DNA from: Bog-756 sp963703145
Lineage (GTDB): Bacteria > Actinomycetota > Acidimicrobiia > Acidimicrobiales > RAAP-2
Direction: 5' to 3'
DNA length: 64,000 nt
Assembly (NCBI GenBank): GCA_963703145.1
Contig: OY969793.1
Coordinates: 2,728,001 to 2,792,000, forward strand
Shown: one piece after another, positions 53,021 to 63,010 of the stretch
Layout: every line of letters begins with the position of its first letter
Position numbering within the stretch: position 1 is the first letter of the stretch
The notes under the pieces: generated by a model
Database searches by the model: none
What the model was told of the DNA's origin: nothing
The model's input: the letters and a program-made list of their open reading frames with translations, nothing else
Position numbers and translations under genes: made by a program

Positions 53021-54169
53021 TCAGCCGACCGGCTGGACCGGCGGCACCTCGGGGGCGGCGGAGCGGTGGGTCCTCCACCTCGGGGAGGGGCACCGAGGTG
53101 AGCACCCGGAGGGCGTCGGCGGGCAGGTGGGCCTGCACGGCGGTCCCCTGCCGGTAGTCGGGCGGCCGGCCGTTGTTCTGGATGAGCGCCTGGACCAGCT
53201 CGCCGTGGGCCAGACGGACCATCACCTGGGTGGACGACCCGAGGAAGACCAGCCGCTCCACCATGGCCGGCACCCGGTTGGGACCGGTGGCCCCGTAAGG
53301 CTCGATGGCCACCCGCTCGGGGCGGATGGCCAGCTTGACCGCCCCGGTGCAGTCGGTCGTGCCCTGCTCGGCGGCCAGGTCGAACTCGCCGAGGCGGATC
53401 GCGCACGCGCCGTTCGGACCCGGGCCGCGGGCGTTGCGCGTCCATCAGGTTGGAGACTCCGAGGAAGTCGGCCACGTAGGCGTCGGCCGGCTCCTCGTAG
53501 ACCTCGACCGGCGTGCCCACCTGGGCCACCTTGCCCGCCTCCATGACGGCCAGCCGGTCGGACATGGTGAGGGCCTCCTCCTGGTCGTGGGTGACGTAGA
53601 GGAAGGTGATGCCCACCGTCTCCTGGAGGGCCTTCAGCTCGACCTGCAGGGTCCGGCGCAGCTTGGCGTCGAGCGCGCCGAGCGGCTCGTCGAGGAGCAG
53701 GACGGCCGGGTTGAGGACGAGGGCCCGGGCCAGGGCCACCCGCTGCTGTTGGCCGCCGGAGAGCTGGCCCGGCCGGCGCTTCTCGTAGCCGAGGAGCTGG
53801 ACCAGCTCGAGGGCGGCGCCGACCCGGCGGGCCGACTCGGCCTTGTCCAGTTTCTGGTAGCGGAGCCCGAAGGCGACGTTGTCGGCCACCGACAGGAACG
53901 GGAACAGGGCGTAGCTCTGGAAGACGGTGTTGACGTTGCGCTTGTGGGGCGGCCGGTCGGCCACGTCGACGCCGTCGAGGAAGATGCTCCCGCTGGTCGG
54001 CTGCTCGAATCCGGCCACCAGGCGGAGCGTCGTGGTCTTGCCGCAGCCGGACGGCCCGAGGATGCGAGAAGAACTCGCCCGACGGGATGTGCAGGTCGAT
54101 GCCGGCCACCGCCTCGACGTCGTCGAACCGCTTGGTCAATGCGACGATCTCGACTTCGCCACCGGCCAT
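53021..54169 (-). CDS. potA: ABC transporter ATP-binding protein, PotA-like (frameshifted)
   Basis: The ATG at 54169 has a strong upstream GAGGAGG. The N-terminus MAGGEVEIVALTKRFDDVEA leads to a Walker A region near 54060 that is broken by an extra base, then PPHKRNVNTVFQSYALFPFL (Q-loop), LSGGQQQRVALARALVLNPA (signature) and VLLLDEPLGALDAKLR (Walker B), followed by VTHDQEEALTMSDR. A C-terminal TOBE domain (AIRPERVAI, about 53300) follows another shift near 53435, and a last one near 53070 gives the stop at 53021. About 380 residues. It energises the adjacent permeases; transcribed in the opposite direction from potDBC. Confidence 0.8.
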
Positions 54170-54224
54170 CGCTCCTCCTCGCTCCGGGGTCCCGTCCCTG
54201 CCCGCCCCGGCGTCACCCGATGCT

Positions 54225-54240
54225 GACTGAACAGTCACTC
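54225..54240. promoter_or_regulatory. Degenerate TetR-type operator upstream of the PotA-like gene
   Basis: GACTGAACAGTCACTC keeps the left half of the consensus exactly; its right half is changed, although GACTG-AA-CAGTC is itself a short palindrome. It lies 55 bp upstream of the PotA-like start and between that gene and the TetR stop. Confidence 0.6.
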
Positions 54241-54288
54241 AGTGTCGGGACCGGCCCCGGCCGTGACCAATGCAGGATCGTCCCGCAC

Positions 54289-55011
54289 TCACGTGTTCTT
54301 GGCCTTGCGCTTCGACCCCGAGGTCCCAGTGGCCTTGGCCCGCTTCTTGGCCGCCCCGTGCCACCGCGTCGCTTGGCCGGCTTCCACTCGAACCCGAGGG
54401 TGGCGGCGGCGAAGGTCATGGACACCTGGAAGGCCCGCTTGGGGTCGACGACGGGGTCCTCCAGGGCGATCTGGATGGCCAGGCCGTCGAGCAGCGCCGA
54501 GAAGGTGATGGCGAACTCGTCGGCGTCGACGTCGGTGAACTCGCCGCTGTCCTGCCCATCGGACGACCACCCGGCGATGGTCTCCCGCCAGTGGGCGTCG
54601 AACTCCTCGCGCACCCGGGCCACCTCGGGGTGCCGGACCGACTGGGCCCACAGGTCGAGCCACAGCGCCCAGGAGTCGGGCAGCTCGGCGTCGGCCTCGG
54701 GCAGGCAGGTCATGGCCACGATCTCCTCGAGCCGCCCGGCCGCGCTCTCGATGACCCCCATCCGGCGGGCCCCGAGGTCGTACCAGGAGTCCTCGGCGAA
54801 GCGCATGGCCTCGGTCAGCAGGTTGTCCTTGGTCTTGAAGTAGTAGATGACCAGGGCCGGGCTGGTCCCGGCCCGCTCGGCCACGTCGGCGATCCGCGGT
54901 CTCGGGGAAGCCCCGCTCGCCGATCACCTCGAGGGCGGCCTGCAGCATGTGCTCGCGACGGAGGTCGGCGGCGTCGACCGCTGCGGTCCCGGGGTCCTCG
55001 TCCTGTGCCAT
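54289..55011 (-). CDS. TetR-family transcriptional regulator (two frameshifts)
   Basis: ATG at 55011. The N-terminal helix-turn-helix reads REHMLQAALEVIGERGFPET and, after one extra base near 54900, RIADVAERAGTSPALVIYYF followed by KTKDNLL, the TetR signature. A ligand-binding helical domain follows (WALWLDLWAQSVRHPEVARV; FAITFSALLDGLAIQIALED). A second shift near 54362 leads to a basic tail AKKRAKATGTSGSKRKAKNT. About 240 residues. It sits in the middle of the cluster with matching inverted repeats on both sides, so it is the obvious candidate to bind them. TetR proteins usually repress until a small ligand binds. Confidence 0.82.
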   Translation of the reverse strand: MAQDEDPGTAAVDAADLRREHMLQAALEVIGERGFPETADRRRGRAGRDQPGPGHLLLQDQGQPADRGHALRRGLLVRPRGPPDGGHRERGRAARGDRGHDLPARGRRRAARLLGAVARPVGPVGPAPRGGPGARGVRRPLAGDHRRVVVRWAGQRRVHRRRRRRVRHHLLGAARRPGHPDRPGGPRRRPQAGLPGVHDLRRRHPRVRVEAGQATRWHGAAKKRAKATGTSGSKRKAKNT

Positions 55012-55105
55012 GGCCACCTTTCCGGTCGTCGCTCCGGCGACCGTGGGCCGTCCGGTGCACCGGGCGACGCCACCGATCGGACCGCTCGGACCTCGGCTCG
55101 CCGCC

Positions 55106-55135
55106 TTGTCCGCTACGGTATCAGCGACCTAGACT
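55106..55135 (+). promoter_or_regulatory. Predicted promoter of the FAD oxidoreductase gene
   Basis: TTGTCC (55106-55111) and TAGACT (55130-55135) are 18 bp apart and read towards the gene at 55207. The -10 box overlaps the operator starting at 55132, as at the 48.1-kb promoter. Confidence 0.6.
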
Positions 55136-55147
55136 GAACGATCAGTC
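55132..55147. promoter_or_regulatory. TetR-type operator between tetR and the FAD oxidoreductase gene
   Basis: GACTGAACGATCAGTC, an inverted repeat with GACTGA/TCAGTC arms around ACGA. It is placed between the divergent tetR and oxidoreductase genes, so it could serve autoregulation and control of the oxidoreductase-CoA ligase unit. Confidence 0.85.
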
Positions 55148-55206
55148 AAACCTGTCGGAGCGACCGGGCCGGGGCCCGGTCCCCGACGCAGCCAGAAGGG
55201 GGTCCC

Positions 55207-56865
55207 ATGACCTCGACGTACGACGCAATCGTGGTGGGCGGAGGGCACAACGGACTGGTGTCGGGGGCGTACCTGGCCCGGTCCGGCGCCCGGACCCTGG
55301 TCCTCGAGGGGCGGTACAAGACCGGCGGCGCGGCACCACCGAGTCGCCGTGGCCCGACGCCCCCGAGTTCAAGGTGACCCGGCTGTCGTACGTGATGAGC
55401 CTGCTGCCCGCCGACCATCATGCGCGAGCTCGACCTCGAGCGGCACGGCTACAAGGTCTTCCCGATGGGCCCCTACTACCAGGCCTTCCCCGAGGGCGGC
55501 TCCATCAAGATCTTCGCCGACGACGCCAAGCGCAACTACGAGGAGATCGCCAAGTGGTCCAAGAAGGACGCCGAGGCCATGCCGCTGTGGGACGCGTGGA
55601 TCGCCGGGCTGGCCGACGTGCTCGGCCCGCTGCTGCTCACCGTGCCGCCCACCATCGGCTCGCCGTAAGCCCGCCGACCTGAAGGACACCCTGCGCCTGG
55701 CCTGGCGCAACCGGGGCCTCGACGTGCGGACCATCGCCGACGTCACCCGGCTGATGACCATGAGCATCGCCGACCTGCTCGACGACTGGTTCGAGTCGTG
55801 GCAGGTGAAGGCGCCCATCGCCGTCAACGGGGTCATCGGCACCTGGGCCGGGCCCTGCGAGCCGGGCACCGCCTATGTGATGGCCCACCACTCCATCGGC
55901 GACATCGGCGACGGCCACCTGGGCAACTGGGGCTTCCCCGAAGGTGGCATGGGCGCGGTGGCCGACGCCATCGAGCGGTCGGCCCGCAGCTTCGGTGCCG
56001 AGATCCGCACCGACGCCAGGGTGGCCCACACTCATGGTGTCGGGCGGCCGGGTGCGCGGCGTCGTGCTGGAGAGCGGCGAGGAGATCCTCGCCCCGGTGG
56101 TGGTGACCACCCTCCACCCCCAGACCGCCTTCCTCGACCACATCGCGGCGAGCGAGCTGCCCGCCGACTTCGTCAAGGACATCGAGCACTGGAAGACCCG
56201 CAGCGGCGTGGTCAAGATCAACCTGGCCCTCGTCCGAGCTGCCCAGCTTCACCGCCGACCCCGGCACCGAGCAGGCCGAGCACCACACCGGCTCGGTCGA
56301 GATGGCCCCGTCGATCGAGTACATGGAGCGCGCCTTCCAGGACGCCCGCGAGGGGCGTGCGGCCGACGCGCCCGTTCAGCGACGGGGTCATCCCGACCAC
56401 GTTCGACAAGACGCTGTGCCCGGACGGGCACCCACATCATGTCGTTGTTCACCCAGTGGGTGCCCCAGGAGTGGAGCGAGACGCCCCACACCGAGGAGCT
56501 CGAGGCCTACGCCGACCGGATGATCGACTGCTACGACGAGGTGGCCCCGAACTTCAAGGCCTCGATCCTCCACCGCGACGTGGTCGGACCCTACGAGATG
56601 GAGCACGAGTACGGCCTGATCGGCGGGCAACATCTTCCACGGCGAGCTCTCGCTCGAGCAGCTGTTCCACATGCGGCCGGCCCCCGGCTACGCCGACTAC
56701 CGGACCCCGATCAAGGGCCTCTACAACGGGGGCTCGGGGACCCACGCCGGTGGTGGGGTGTGCGGCATCCCCGGATGGCAGGCGGCCAAGGCGGCCCTGG
56801 CCGACCAGAAGGCCGACCAGAGACTGGCCGGTCGCCTCCGCAGCCGGGCCCGCCAGGCGGGGTGA
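55207..56865 (+). CDS. FAD-dependent oxidoreductase, phytoene-desaturase/PYROXD2-like (about eight frameshifts)
   Basis: ATG at 55207. The dinucleotide-binding motif is AIVVGGGHNGLVSGAYLARS, followed by TLVLEGRYKTGGAATTES after restoring a base near 55333. Homology continues through frame changes near 55409, 55664, 56030, 56235, 56363, 56428 and 56629, and ends with YADYRTPIKGLYNGGSGTHA and GGGVCGIPGWQAAK, the FAD-binding C-terminus of the CrtI/PYROXD2 group. About 550 residues. Each change is one base added or lost, with no loss of conserved protein. By context it may oxidise an amine or an unsaturated intermediate; no substrate is evident. It lies 46 nt before the CoA ligase gene. Confidence 0.75.
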
Positions 56866-56911
56866 GCCGTCACCGGCGCGCCGACCCGACAGCCGATCCG
56901 CGGTCCGGGCC

Positions 56912-59031
56912 ATGCTGGAGCCGCGTCGCATCGCCGTGGTGGGGGCCAGCGCCCGACCCGGCAGCTTCGGCGAGCGGCTGGTCTCCGAAGTGGCGCCGGA
57001 GCACGGCGCCGCTGGACGTCCACCTGGTCAACCCGCGCTACGACACCGTCGGCCGGGCGGCCGTGCGTGCCCAGCCTCGACGACATCGACGGTCCGGTCG
57101 ACCTGGTCCTGCTCGGCGTGCCCGACGCACGCCGTCGAGGCGGAGCTGGCCCGTGCGCGGCCCGACGGGGGGACCGTGTCGGCGGTGATCTTCGGCGAGC
57201 CTGTTCGGCGACCGGCGACTCCGTCGGACGCCGGCTCCGGGACCGAGTGGCCGCCCTGGCCCGTTCGGCCGGCATGGCCGTGTGCGGCGGGGGGTGCATG
57301 GGATTCGTCAACGTGGCCCACGGGGTCCGCGCCATCGGCTACGTCGAGCGGGAGCCGATCCCGACCGGACCGGTGGCCGTCGTCACCCACTCCGGCTCGG
57401 TGTTCTCGGCCATGCTGCGCACCCGGCGCCACCTCGGGTTCACCGTGGTGGTCTCGTCCGGGCAGGAGCTGGTGACCACGACGGCCGCCTACCTCGACTA
57501 CGCCCTCGACCAGCCCGGCACCCGGGTGGTCGGCCTGGTGCTCGAGACCCTGCGGGACGCCGACCGGCATGCGGGCGGCGCTGGCCCGGGCCGCCGAGCA
57601 GGACGTGGCCGTCGTGGCCCTGACCGTCGGCAGCTCGGCGGCCGGACGGGCCATGGTGGCGGCCCACTCGGGCGCGCTGGCCGGTGCCGACGGCGCCTGG
57701 GAGGCGCTGTTCGACGCGTACGGCGTGCACCGGGTGGCGCGACCTCGACGAGCTGACCGACACCCTCGAGCTGTTCGCCGCCGGCCGCCGGGTCAGGCCG
57801 CCCGGGCGAGCGGGCGGGGCATCGCCACCGTGCACGACTCCGGGGCCGAGCGGGCCCTGGTGGTCGACGTGGCCGCGACGCTCGGCGTCCCGTTCGCCCC
57901 ATCGGCGCCGGCCACCGAGCACCGGCTGGCCGCCCTGCTCGACCCCGGCCTGGTGGCCGGCAACCCGCTGGACGTCTGGGGCACCGGGGCGGACACCGAG
58001 GGCCTGTTCGCCGGCTGCCTCGTCGGCGATGGCCGACGACCCGGCGGTGGCGGCCGTGGCCCTGGCGGTCGACCTGGTCGAGGAGTACGACGGGGACGAG
58101 TCCTATCCCGGACGCGGTCCTCGCAGCCGCCGGCGACCCGACCAAGCCGGTGGTGCGTCCTGGCCAACCTGGGCAGCGCCATCGACCCGGCTGGCCGCCG
58201 CCCGGATCCGCGCCGGGCGGGGTGCCCGTGCTGGAGGGGACGCGCAGCGGGCTCGCTGCCCTCGGGCACCTGGTCGACCACGCCGGCGGCTCGACCTCCA
58301 CCGACTCCGGACGACGACGCGGCCGGACCCGGCTCGTCGAGCGCCGCTGGCTCGATCGGCTGGGCGGCCCGCCCCTGTCCGGCGAGGAGGCCTTCGCCCT
58401 GCTCGCCGACTACGGGATCGCCTCGGTTGCGGCCCGCTCGGTGGCGCTCGGCAGACGAGGCGGTGGCCGCTGCCGAGGCCATCGGCTACCCGGTGGTGCT
58501 CAAGACCGACGACCCGGCCATCGCCCACAAGTCCGACGTCGGTGGGGTGGTGCTGGACGTGGGGGACGCCGCCCAGCGTGGCCGCGCGCCTACAACGATC
58601 TCGCCGGGCGGCTCGGCCCCCGGGTCCTGGTGGCAGCTACCGCCCCGGGCGGCGTCGAGCTCAGCGTCGGCCTGGTCCGGGACCCGCATCTCGGGCCCCT
58701 GGTGGTGGTGGGTGCCGGTGGCGTGCTGGTCGAGCTGATGGCCGACCGGGCGGTCCGCCTGCCGCCCACTCGACGAGCCGGCGGGCCCGGGCCGCGGTCG
58801 GGACGGCTCTCGGCGGCGGAACTCCTCGACGGCGTACGGGGTGGACCGCCCGCCGATCTGGACGCGGTGTCGTCGGCGCTGGTGGCGCTCTCGATGCTGG
58901 CCGTCGAGCTGGGCGAGGCCCTCGACGCGCTGGAGGTCAACCCTCTGCGCTGCGGGCCGGACGGCTGCTGGGCCCTCGACGCCCTGATCGAGGCCCGCCC
59001 GCGTCTAGCCAGAGATCAGAAGATCACGTAG
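56912..59031 (+). CDS. NDP-forming acyl-CoA synthetase (CoA-binding + ATP-grasp; many frameshifts)
   Basis: ATG at 56912 (MLEPRRIAVVGASARPGSFG), a CoA-binding Rossmann domain. Next come VCGGGCMGFVNVAHGVRAIG and VAVVTHSGSVFSAML (Succ-CoA-ligase-like, phosphohistidine-type region), VVSSGQELVTTTAAYLDYAL, and an ATP-grasp domain (AIGYPVVLKTDDPAIAHKSD; GGVELSVGLVRDPHLGPLVV). At least a dozen single-base indels change the frame between 57000 and 58800. The end may be at TAG 59006 with one more indel, or at 59029 as read, which would overlap the cupin gene. About 700 residues. The family makes acyl-CoA from a free acid with ATP or GTP, or works in reverse. Confidence 0.72.
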
Positions 59032-59371
59032 AGCTTGCGCAGGGTCTCGCGCGATGTCCCAGGTGCCGCTCCAGCCCTTGGGGAACACGGCCGAGTCCCC
59101 CGCCACCAGCTCGAGCGGCTCGCCCCCGTCGAGGGTGACGGTCATCCGGCCCGACACCACGGTGATGAACTCGTTGGTCTCGAGCAGCCACCGGGAAGGA
59201 CCTGGCGTGCACTCCCAGATGCCGACCTCGTCGTCACCCTCGCCGCTCCACAGGGTGAAGCCCTGGTGGTCATCTCCGGCCCGGTGGCCTCGGCGAGCGC
59301 CCCCCAGTCCTCGAGCTCCTCGTGTCGGCGCCTCGGAGGTGGGGCGTCAAGGGGGTGGTGGTGTCGGTCAT
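59016..59371 (-). CDS. Cupin-domain protein, DUF861 type (frameshifted)
   Basis: ATG at 59371, overlapping the stop of the upstream FAD oxidase (ATGA). After shifts near 59320 and 59270 the protein reads EELEDWGALAEATGPE and HQGFTLWSGEGDDEVGIWEC, then PGPSRWLLETNEFITVVSGR, MTVTLDGGEPLELVAGDSAV, FPKGWSGTWDI, ending RETLRKLYVIF after a shift near 59050. This is a small DUF861/cupin_3 barrel of about 117 residues, the kind found beside betaine, ureide and amine catabolic genes. Its activity is unknown. It is co-transcribed with the FAD oxidase from the 60.6-kb operator region. Confidence 0.75.
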
Positions 59372-60585
59372 GGGGTCAGGGTCCTTTCTGGGAACGGCAG
59401 GGCGATGGGATCGGGGGCCAGCCGGCTGTGGCCGGAGGCGTCGAAGCGGTCGAGCCCGAGGAACGAGGTATCGAGGATGTCGGTCGACCCGTCGAGGACG
59501 AGGTCGGCGGCGGCCCGGGACACACCCGGGCCCCACATCATCCCGTGGCCCCCGGCCGAGGCCACCGTGGTGCCGGCCACCGGACCGTCCGGCCGCAGGA
59601 CAGGACCCAGGATGGGGAGGTGGTCCGGGGTGTAGTCGATGGTGGCCGCCCACACCCGTCGCAGGCCCAGGGAGGCGGTGACCGGGACCAGTTCGGCCAG
59701 CCGGGCCCGCATGGTGGCGAGGTAGTCCCAGTCGATGGCGGTGGCCTCACCGGGAGACTCGTCCGGATTGCTCATCCCGAAGAGCACGCCGCCCTCCTCG
59801 GGCCGCCAGTAGAGCCCGGCCGAGACGTCGAACACCATCGGCAGCCGGGACGGGTCGAGGCTCGGGTGGGGCTCGGTCACCGCCACCTGGTGGCGCACGC
59901 CGCCGGCGGGGATCCGCGCCCCGGCGGCCTGGCCCACCGCGGCCAACTGGGGTCCCCCGGTCAGCACTACGCGCTCGGTGGCGATGGTCCCCGCACTGGT
60001 CTCCACGCCGACCACCCGCCCACCGCTGACCAAAAGGCCGTCGAACCGGACCCCTTCGGCCACCTCCACGCCGGAGGTGGCCAGGGCCACCGTGTAGGCC
60101 AGCACGTTGCGGGGTGGGTGGATGTAGCCATCGTCGTCGAGGTAGGTGCCCCCGAGGGTCGAGCCCGGGGCCAGGGTCGGATTGGTGGCCTCGGCCTCCT
60201 CGGGCCCGAGCCACCGGACGGCCTGGCCGAGTCCTCGTTGCATGGCCATCCGCTCGCGTGCGGTCACGACGTCGGCGGCGGTGAAGCACGGGAGGTAGTA
60301 GCCCTGGCGCGTGAACCCCGAATCAACGCTCAGCTCGTCGCGTTGGGCGAGGTAGAAGGCCCGCGTCCACTCGGCCAGGAGGACGGCGGTGGGCGTGCCG
60401 CCCTGACTGCGCACGATCCCGGCGGCCCGGCTGCTGGCGCCCTGGCCCAAGGTGGCCGCCTCGAGGACGACCACCCGGCCGAGCCCGGCCCGGCGGAGGA
60501 AGTAGGCGCACCACGCACCGACCGTCCCGCCACCCACCACCACTGCGTCGGCGGTCGGCCCCACTGGTGTCCGGCCACTTTCCAC
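59368..60585 (-). CDS. DAO-type FAD-dependent amine/amino-acid oxidoreductase
   Basis: About 405 residues from a GTG at 60585; the frame stays open to 60621, which would put the start inside the operator, so the downstream start is preferred. The FAD-binding motif is AVVVGGGTVGAWCAYFLRRA, then VVVLEAATLGQGASSRAAG. Later come GYYLPCFTAADVV, PAGGVRHQVAVTEPH and the C-terminal IDYTPDHLPILGPV plus SAGGHGMMWGPGVSRAAADL. The fold is that of sarcosine/dimethylglycine oxidases and glycine oxidase. Oxidative N-demethylation or deamination is plausible, and would release formaldehyde or ammonia. Intact reading frame; no N-terminal signal. Confidence 0.85.
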   Translation of the reverse strand: MESGRTPVGPTADAVVVGGGTVGAWCAYFLRRAGLGRVVVLEAATLGQGASSRAAGIVRSQGGTPTAVLLAEWTRAFYLAQRDELSVDSGFTRQGYYLPCFTAADVVTARERMAMQRGLGQAVRWLGPEEAEATNPTLAPGSTLGGTYLDDDGYIHPPRNVLAYTVALATSGVEVAEGVRFDGLLVSGGRVVGVETSAGTIATERVVLTGGPQLAAVGQAAGARIPAGGVRHQVAVTEPHPSLDPSRLPMVFDVSAGLYWRPEEGGVLFGMSNPDESPGEATAIDWDYLATMRARLAELVPVTASLGLRRVWAATIDYTPDHLPILGPVLRPDGPVAGTTVASAGGHGMMWGPGVSRAAADLVLDGSTDILDTSFLGLDRFDASGHSRLAPDPIALPFPERTLTP

Positions 60586-60607
60586 AGCCCCGACGCTCGC
60601 ATAAACT
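60579..60607 (+). promoter_or_regulatory. Predicted promoter of the acyl-CoA dehydrogenase gene
   Basis: TTTCCA (60579-60584) and TAAACT (60602-60607) with a 17-bp spacer face the dehydrogenase gene at 60642. The -10 box overlaps the operator at 60604. Confidence 0.55.
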
Positions 60608-60619
60608 GAACAATCAGTC
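60604..60619. promoter_or_regulatory. TetR-type operator between FAD oxidase and acyl-CoA dehydrogenase genes
   Basis: AACTGAACAATCAGTC, with ACTGA/TCAGT arms, lies between the divergent cupin/FAD oxidase unit and the acyl-CoA dehydrogenase gene. It is 23 bp upstream of the dehydrogenase ATG, and GAGGAGG follows it. Confidence 0.82.
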
Positions 60620-60641
60620 AAGGCCGAGGAGGCACCCCCAC

Positions 60642-61807
60642 ATGTACAACCTCACCCCGGAGGATCTGGCGATCCAGGCTCGGGCGCGGTCCTTCGTGGA
60701 CGAGCTGATCCCCTACGAGGTCGAGGCCGAGCTCAACGGCGGCGAGCTGCCGCCCGACGTCACCGCGGCCATGCAGTCCCGATCCCTGGAGCTCGGACTG
60801 CACGCCACCAACATGCCCGCCGAGTACGGCGGCGGGGGCTACTCCATGCTCCGCCAAGTCCTGGTGCAAGAGCAGGGCGGCCGGGCCACCAACGCGCTGG
60901 GGTGGGTCCTCGGCACGCCACCTTCGTGGTTCCCCCCGGTTGCCACCCCCGACCAGATCGAGCGTTACGTGATCCCCGGCATCAAGGGAGACAAAGAGGA
61001 GTGCTACGCCATCACCGAGGAGGGAGCGGGCTCCGACGTCGACGCCATCGAGGCCACCGCCCGGCAGGACGGCGAGGACTATGTGCTCGACGGGGTCAAG
61101 TGGCACGTCACCACGTTCAACCACAGTGCCTATGCGTTCTTCCAGGCCAAGCTGGTGGAGGGGACCACGCCGGCGAGCACGCCATGTTCATCGTGGACCT
61201 GCCGGCCGACGGGGTGCGGGTGGTCCGCGACCCGGCCTACACCCACACCATCAGCCATCACCACCCGATCGTCGCCTTCGAGGGGGTCAGGGTCCCGGCC
61301 AGCCAGATGGTGGGCCAAGAAGGTGACGGGATGGGATTTGCCTACGAGTGGTTCCGCTTCGAGCGGATCATGGTGGCCTCCCGCTGCCTCGGCGGGGCGT
61401 CCCGCCTCATCGATGACACCACGGCCTTCGCCCGGGAGCGCATCGTCAACGGCCACCCCATCAGCGAGTTCGGCGCGGTGCAGGCCATGCTGGCCGACAG
61501 CCTCACCGAGCTGTTCGCGGCCCGGGCGCTGGTGTACGAGACGGCCAGGGGCATCGACGCCGGGGTGGACATCAAGGTTCAGCACACCCAGTGCTCCATG
61601 GCCAAGCTCTTCGCCTCGGAGATGGCCAACCGGGTGGCCGACCGGTGCGTCCAGGTCTTCGGCGGGCGCGGCTACATGCGCGAGAACGTGGCCGAGCGGT
61701 TCTTCCGCGAGCTCCGGGTGGAACGGATCTGGGAGGGCACCAGCGAGGTCCAGCGGGCCATCGTCGCCGACCAGATGGTCAGGCGGGGGCCCGACGCCTT
61801 CGTCTGA
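60642..61807 (+). CDS. Acyl-CoA dehydrogenase (one frameshift)
   Basis: ATG at 60642 with a strong upstream GAGGAGG. Conserved elements: PAEYGGGGYSMLRQVLVQEQ, CYAITEEGAGSDVDAIEATA (flavin contact), then a lost G near 61160 after which homology continues with GEHAMFIVDLPADGVRVVRD. The end has QVFGGRGYMRENVAERFFRE and VERIWEGTSEVQRAIVADQM, where Glu in the WEGTSE context is the usual catalytic-base position in many members. About 388 residues. It would oxidise an acyl-CoA in the cytoplasm. Paired in the cluster with an acyl-CoA synthetase, it suggests that part of the substrate is degraded as a CoA thioester. Confidence 0.86.
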
Positions 61808-61813
61808 CTGGAC

Positions 61814-63010
61814 TCAGCCGGCCGACACCGGCGTTCCCGGATTGTGGACCGGTTGGCCGAGATAGCCCCGGGCCACCATGGTCACGAACTGGTAGACGGC
61901 GTCCTCCTCGCCGGCCATGGGGCCGGGACGGGCGTGGCGCGAGGACAGGCCCCGCTGCACCGAGGCGCAGGCGTTCCAGTCCTGCTGGTTGGTGATGTCC
62001 CAGAAATTCATGGCATAGGAGGGGTCGAAGCCCGGTCGGGCCAGGGACTCGGGCGAGAAGGCCCAGGTGCACTCGATGCGGGTGGCGTCGGCGGCCAACG
62101 GGGTCAACCGGTGGACCATGGCGTAGTCGGGGTGGAGGCTGACCAGGATGTTGGGGAACACGTTGAGGTAGATGACCTCCCGGAGCCCCTTGGCGTCGAG
62201 GCCGGGGAGCGCCACGCCGTGGCTCACCCCGTCGAGGGACATGGTGTCCATCCCGTCCCGCAGGTCCATGGTGCCACCCACCCACCCCCCGGGCAGGTGG
62301 TAGTTGTCCCCGCTCTTGGGCGGGCTCACCTCGCACAGCTCGGGGTGGATCATCGGGCAGTGGTAGCACTCGTGGTAGTTCTCGGTGAGGATCTTCCAGT
62401 TGGCGGCCACGGTGTACTCGTGGGTCCCGGCCACCGACAGGCGGGCCATGTCGTAGGGGGCGACGATGGCCTCGAGGGTGCCGAGCGACGCCTCGAGCGG
62501 GTCGGCGGTCCCCGAGCCGTCCACGAAGACCAGCCCGTGCCATTCCGCACTGGGCAGCTCGGTCAGTCCGTACTCGGTGGGCTCGAATCCCTCGAGGTCC
62601 TTGAACCCCGGGGCCGTCCACACCTCACCCTCGAGCGTGTAGGACCACGAGTGATAGGGACAGATCACCCGGCCGTGCCGGGCCGACGCACCGCACGCCA
62701 GCAGCTCGTGGCCCCGGTGGCTGCAGACATTGGCGAAGGCATGGAGCACGCCGTCCTGGCCCCGGGTCAGCAGCACACCGGCTGTGCCCAGGGACTCGGC
62801 CCGCTGGTCGCCCGGCTCGGACACCGTCTCACTGCGGCCGACGCAGAGCCAGCCACCGTCGAAGAAGTGGCGCTGTTCCCAGGCGAAGACCTCGGGGTCC
62901 ACGTAGGCGGCACGGGGGAGCATCCGGCTGTGGCCGAACGGCCGGAGCGAGGCATCCAGCTCGGCGCGATCGATCGGAGCGAGGTCGTCAGAACGCGTTT
63001 GAATGACCAT
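61814..63010 (-). CDS. Rieske [2Fe-2S] ring-hydroxylating/N-demethylating oxygenase alpha subunit
   Basis: 398 residues from the ATG at 63010. The Rieske ligands are C96-x-H98 (VCSHRGHELLACG) and C117-x2-H120 (ICPYHSWSY). The mononuclear-iron domain begins with NWKILTENYHECYHCPMIHP, providing the two His after ENYHE; the C-terminal Asp region is around YAMNFWDITNQQDWN. Relatives include choline/betaine/carnitine and stachydrine-type Rieske monooxygenases as well as aromatic dioxygenases. No reductase gene is present in the window. The start codon lies inside a diverged operator copy. Given the adjacent formaldehyde dehydrogenase, oxidative N-demethylation is the most economical hypothesis. 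Confidence 0.85.
   Translation of the reverse strand: MVIQTRSDDLAPIDRAELDASLRPFGHSRMLPRAAYVDPEVFAWEQRHFFDGGWLCVGRSETVSEPGDQRAESLGTAGVLLTRGQDGVLHAFANVCSHRGHELLACGASARHGRVICPYHSWSYTLEGEVWTAPGFKDLEGFEPTEYGLTELPSAEWHGLVFVDGSGTADPLEASLGTLEAIVAPYDMARLSVAGTHEYTVAANWKILTENYHECYHCPMIHPELCEVSPPKSGDNYHLPGGWVGGTMDLRDGMDTMSLDGVSHGVALPGLDAKGLREVIYLNVFPNILVSLHPDYAMVHRLTPLAADATRIECTWAFSPESLARPGFDPSYAMNFWDITNQQDWNACASVQRGLSSRHARPGPMAGEEDAVYQFVTMVARGYLGQPVHNPGTPVSAG

Noticed and set aside
49757..59031. Programmed ribosomal frameshifting as an explanation for the many frame changes
   Set aside because: There is no shared slippery sequence or downstream structure, changes occur in both directions, and unrelated genes on both strands are hit.
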